A DNA stretch of 7,850 nucleotides from DATJMJ01 sp035503975 (GTDB lineage Bacteria; Actinomycetota; Acidimicrobiia; Acidimicrobiales; Palsa-688). Below are positions 6,090 to 7,850 of this stretch, piece after piece. The DNA is taken from contig DATJST010000258.1 of NCBI GenBank assembly GCA_035503975.1, positions 1 through 7,850 of the forward strand, given 5' to 3'. How positions within the stretch are numbered: position 1 is the stretch's first letter; the number at the start of each line of letters is the position of its first letter. Under the pieces are notes generated by a model. The model made no database searches. It was not told where the DNA came from and saw only the letters and a program-made list of their open reading frames with translations. The position numbers were made by a program, and so were the translations under genes.

Positions 6090-6521
6090 GGTCGGGCTGC
6101 GCAGGGAGGCGTCCACGAGCACCTTGAGCAACGCGTGCACCATCGACGCAGGGCCCGGACGTTCCCGGGCGGGCCCGGTGAAGGTCACGCCTACGACCCC
6201 GAGGTTGATAGACAACGTCGCAGCCACGTCGCGAGCGGCCTTGGCGAAAGGGCCTTTGCTGGCGCTCAGGCCGTCGTCCAGGCGGGCGGCGAGGTCCGCC
6301 ATTGAGGTCACTTCGTACAGGTCCACCCACACGGTGACCACTTCCGCCAGCTCGGCCTCCAGCTTGCGGAGCAGGCTCGTCTTGCCATAGCGGCGAGGGC
6401 CGAGGAGGGCCGTCACGCGCCGGGTCGTAACCCTCTCAACCAGGTCGGCCAAGAGCTCGTCGCGACCGCTGACCTCCGCCGGCTGCAGCGGCCCCTGGTA
6501 GGGGAAGGGCGAGACGTCCAT
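5781..6521 (-). CDS. 3'-truncated AAA-family ATPase with an unrelated tail (probable pseudogene)
   Basis: Residues 1-174 are a normal N-terminal half of an archaeal-type/AAA ATP-binding protein: FPYQGPL...VSGRDELL, Walker A GPRRYGKT (41-48), VWVDLYEV (64-71), Walker B LLVVDE (145-150) and the following FGSIARV...LRTAVQGHYRD. In relatives the chain goes on from HYRD into a sensor strand and a C-terminal half (usually over 350 residues in all). Here the next 72 residues, to the stop at 5781, are the antisense of the HigA-like remnant and resemble nothing. Sensor and C-terminal parts are therefore missing. The ATG at 6521 is where homology begins; there is no clear ribosome site. These ATPases are often mobile or defence-associated accessory genes. 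A folded product is unlikely, but expression is not excluded. Confidence 0.7.
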   Translation of the reverse strand: MDVSPFPYQGPLQPAEVSGRDELLADLVERVTTRRVTALLGPRRYGKTSLLRKLEAELAEVVTVWVDLYEVTSMADLAARLDDGLSASKGPFAKAARDVAATLSINLGVVGVTFTGPARERPGPASMVHALLKVLVDASLRSPTLLVVDEFGSIARVAGAAGALRTAVQGHYRDKRERGTRIEGRSPPAARQATGPCQPRHLLLAERDFSIGASSGQGQLRLLKEIRNAQGILHGGFQRLDVIGVR

Positions 6522-6531
6522 AGGTGCCGTG

Positions 6532-6545
6532 CTACTACGTAATAG
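6532..6545. promoter_or_regulatory. 14-base imperfect palindrome just upstream of the ATPase start
   Basis: CTACTACGTAATAG is symmetric around TACGTA, with one mismatched pair. It ends 11 bases before the ATG at 6521, within an AT-rich island (about 6530-6575) that contrasts with the GC-rich surroundings. That is the usual place for an autorepressor site or a -10 region (TATTAC on the minus strand). No -35 at good spacing is visible. Confidence 0.35.
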
Positions 6546-6604
6546 AGGGATTTAGGCTCTACAAATTAGTATGGTCAGTGGCCGGAGCGGAGGCGCGCGC
6601 GGGG

Positions 6605-6660
6605 AGAAAGAAATTACGAGGTCGAGATTTGTGGCCCATCGATGCTGCCAGGCCCAAATC
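6605..6660 (-). terminator. Probable intrinsic terminator of the FkbM methyltransferase gene
   Basis: GATTTG-T-GGCC (6626-6636) pairs with GGCC-CAAATC (6651-6660): a 6-base and a 4-base stem separated by one bulged T, with a 14-base loop. Reading from the methyltransferase stop at 6700, the hairpin comes 40 bases later and is followed after about 10 bases by the T-rich AATTTCTTTCT. The T tract is set back, so efficiency is uncertain. Confidence 0.5.
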
Positions 6661-6699
6661 GACAAGGTGCGAGCCCGGCCAGCGCGCTGGAGCTGAGCA

Positions 6700-7512
6700 T
6701 CAGGTAAATACGAAATTGTTGCAGTACAACGGGATGTTCTTGTCCTGCACATTGCCAGACGGCGTGAGGAAGCGGAGCTGGTCGGCTTCCAGGTCGAAGT
6801 CGGACCATGGGAACAAGCGATTACCGCGGCCGATGCATTGGCACTTGTAACCGGCCTCGAGCAGCGGTTCGACAACATCTTCGACGCTGGCACTGTTTGA
6901 TAGGTGGCGCGCTTCGATCTCGATGACCAAAGCCGGGTGGTACTCGGCGAGGACATCCTTTGCACCGGCCAATACCTGCGCCTCGTGCCCTTCCACATCA
7001 ATCTTTATGACCGAGACGGGAAGATTGGCCGGGACAATTTCGTCTAGCCGGACCAGTCTCACATGCACCGGCTCACCACCACGGGGCAGGTCCCGTTCGC
7101 CTACGAAGGCTTCCAAAGCGTTGGCTACTCCGTTGGCATCCACTGGGACAGTTAGCGACATGGGCCCGGGTTTGTCCGATGCTCCGAGGTTCAGCGCCAC
7201 GACACGAGATCCCCAGGTGACATTGAGCAGCTCGCGATAAACCACAGGGTTCGGCTCCAGCGCTATTACCAACCCCTTGGACCCCACGGCTCTAGATAGG
7301 CCCAGGGCGTAATAGCCCAAGTTCGCCCCAACGTCAATTGCGAGCGTGCCGCGCTTCGCCACGCGCACCGCTTCGGCATACTCGCGGGCAACTCGTGGTA
7401 GCCGCCTGACTTGCAACTCCCCCCAAACCCGAGCTGCCAGCGGATGTTGCCGCGCGTACGAACCGCCACGTCTCTGAACCTGAGTGAACGTCTCCTTCAA
7501 CGTCAACGTCAT
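6700..7512 (-). CDS. FkbM-family SAM-dependent methyltransferase
   Basis: This 270-residue protein has the complete FkbM layout. The SAM-binding motif I is IDVGANLGYYAL (59-70), with the acidic residue ending strand 2 in ALEPNP (E86). LNLGASD (107-113) follows, then the characteristic VIKIDVEGHEAQVLAGA (168-184). It ends with a short RFLTPSG...YCNNFVFT strand pair (247-270), so it is full length. Family members O-methylate hydroxyls, often on sugars of surface polysaccharides or on natural products; the substrate here cannot be told. No glycosyltransferase or sugar gene is in the window. There is no signal peptide or membrane segment. The ATG at 7512 is preceded by GTAGGGAAC, a fair ribosome site. 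A hairpin with a T-rich tail follows the stop, so it is probably the last or only gene of its transcript. Confidence 0.92.
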   Translation of the reverse strand: MTLTLKETFTQVQRRGGSYARQHPLAARVWGELQVRRLPRVAREYAEAVRVAKRGTLAIDVGANLGYYALGLSRAVGSKGLVIALEPNPVVYRELLNVTWGSRVVALNLGASDKPGPMSLTVPVDANGVANALEAFVGERDLPRGGEPVHVRLVRLDEIVPANLPVSVIKIDVEGHEAQVLAGAKDVLAEYHPALVIEIEARHLSNSASVEDVVEPLLEAGYKCQCIGRGNRLFPWSDFDLEADQLRFLTPSGNVQDKNIPLYCNNFVFT

Positions 7513-7556
7513 GCCGTTCCCTACCCCGAAGAGCTGGCCAGCGACCTCGGTTTCCC

Positions 7557-7588
7557 AGAGTACACCGGAATGGCCCGAGCCTTGTCAG
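7557..7588 (-). promoter_or_regulatory. Weak promoter candidate for the FkbM methyltransferase gene
   Basis: On the minus strand CTGACA (7583-7588, one base off TTGACA) is followed by TGTACTCT (7557-7564). A -10 read as TGTACT gives an 18-base spacer; read as TACTCT it fits TAnnnT better but the spacer is 20. The implied leader is about 38-40 bases. This could be chance. Confidence 0.3.
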
Positions 7589-7665
7589 CGTGCCTGGGCT
7601 ACGATGCTCGGGCCGGACCAGGTGCGCCTCCGCCGGAACTGGGGTCAGTTCTGCTCTCGGTAGTC

Positions 7666-7682
7666 GCGCCCTGGGAGGGCGC
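7666..7682. terminator. Perfect GC-rich stem-loop between the right-edge frame and the FkbM gene
   Basis: GCGCCCT and AGGGCGC pair perfectly around GGG. It lies 66 bases after the putative stop at 7748 on the minus strand. It lacks a T run on either side. The rest of 7513-7747 holds no gene that I can support. Confidence 0.3.
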
Positions 7683-7747
7683 CGAACGGGGGCTACTTGC
7701 GAAGGGCTGCAGCGGGCGGTGGAGCTGGCGCGGGGTTTGCAATTTGC

Positions 7748-7850
7748 CTAAGAATGGCGGTCGCGCCGGTAGCGGCCTCGGGTAGCTCGCCTGGGTGTGT
7801 GCGGCGTGAGGTCACCCGGGCTCAGGGCCTCCAGCCGCTGCTCCTTGGTG
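7748..7850 (-). CDS. Possible C-terminal end of an unidentified protein, cut by the window edge
   Basis: One minus-strand frame enters from the right edge and reads TKEQRLEALSPGDLTP, then a more basic tail (PRRATRGRYRRDRHS), to a TAG at 7748-7750. The first 16 or so codons have almost exclusively G or C in third position and an amphipathic, natural-looking composition; the tail does not, so the true frame may have shifted or ended. About 33 residues are too few to name a family. Confidence 0.3.
   Translation of the reverse strand, partial: TKEQRLEALSPGDLTPHTPRRATRGRYRRDRHS

Noticed and set aside
7513..7747. Plus-strand frame 7411-7785 as a gene, or a tRNA in this gap
   Set aside because: The frame begins inside the FkbM gene on the opposite strand and lacks homology. 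No cloverleaf arms or T-loop consensus could be found.

Overview
The window reads as a high-GC actinobacterial chromosome segment, possibly from a Thermoleophilia-like lineage. That placement rests on the GC-rich third codon positions, the split XdhC pair and the style of the secreted proteins; no rRNA or tRNA is present to confirm it. There is no CRISPR array, complete insertion sequence or phage module.

Positions 1-2262 (minus strand) hold a small set that looks like purine salvage or catabolism. In transcription order it has a short XdhC/CoxI N-domain protein (1948-2262), a second XdhC-family protein with the Rossmann C-domain (1083-1940) and, after a 117-base gap with hairpins and a possible promoter, a permease of the BmpA-linked nucleoside/simple-sugar ABC family (1-965, cut by the window edge). 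XdhC proteins serve molybdenum cofactor insertion into xanthine dehydrogenase-type enzymes, and these permeases commonly import nucleosides, so the pairing suggests import and oxidation of purines. The molybdoenzyme itself is not in the window.

Divergent from these, at 2382-3536 (plus), lies an aspartate carbamoyltransferase-like gene. It keeps every active-site motif I can check, but has a long N-terminus and an extra segment of about 23 residues between its two domains. It could be the biosynthetic PyrB or a carbamoyltransferase recruited to the neighbouring nitrogen-compound pathway.

Positions 3700-5393 (minus) hold two exported proteins of unknown function: a four-cysteine protein with some likeness to DUF3558-type proteins, and a beta-rich protein built from two tandem copies of one domain. 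The 311 bases between them carry no gene but contain phased direct repeats, a leader hairpin and a near-palindrome.

Positions 5493-6521 look like a gene graveyard. The C-terminal part of a HigA-type antitoxin/XRE-family protein (plus) is joined head-on to the N-terminal half of an AAA-family ATPase (minus). Homology of both stops at the same place, near 5979-6000, and each frame then runs on antisense through the other gene.

Positions 6700-7512 (minus) encode an intact FkbM-family methyltransferase followed by a likely terminator. The right edge (7748-7850, minus) may be the last codons of another gene.
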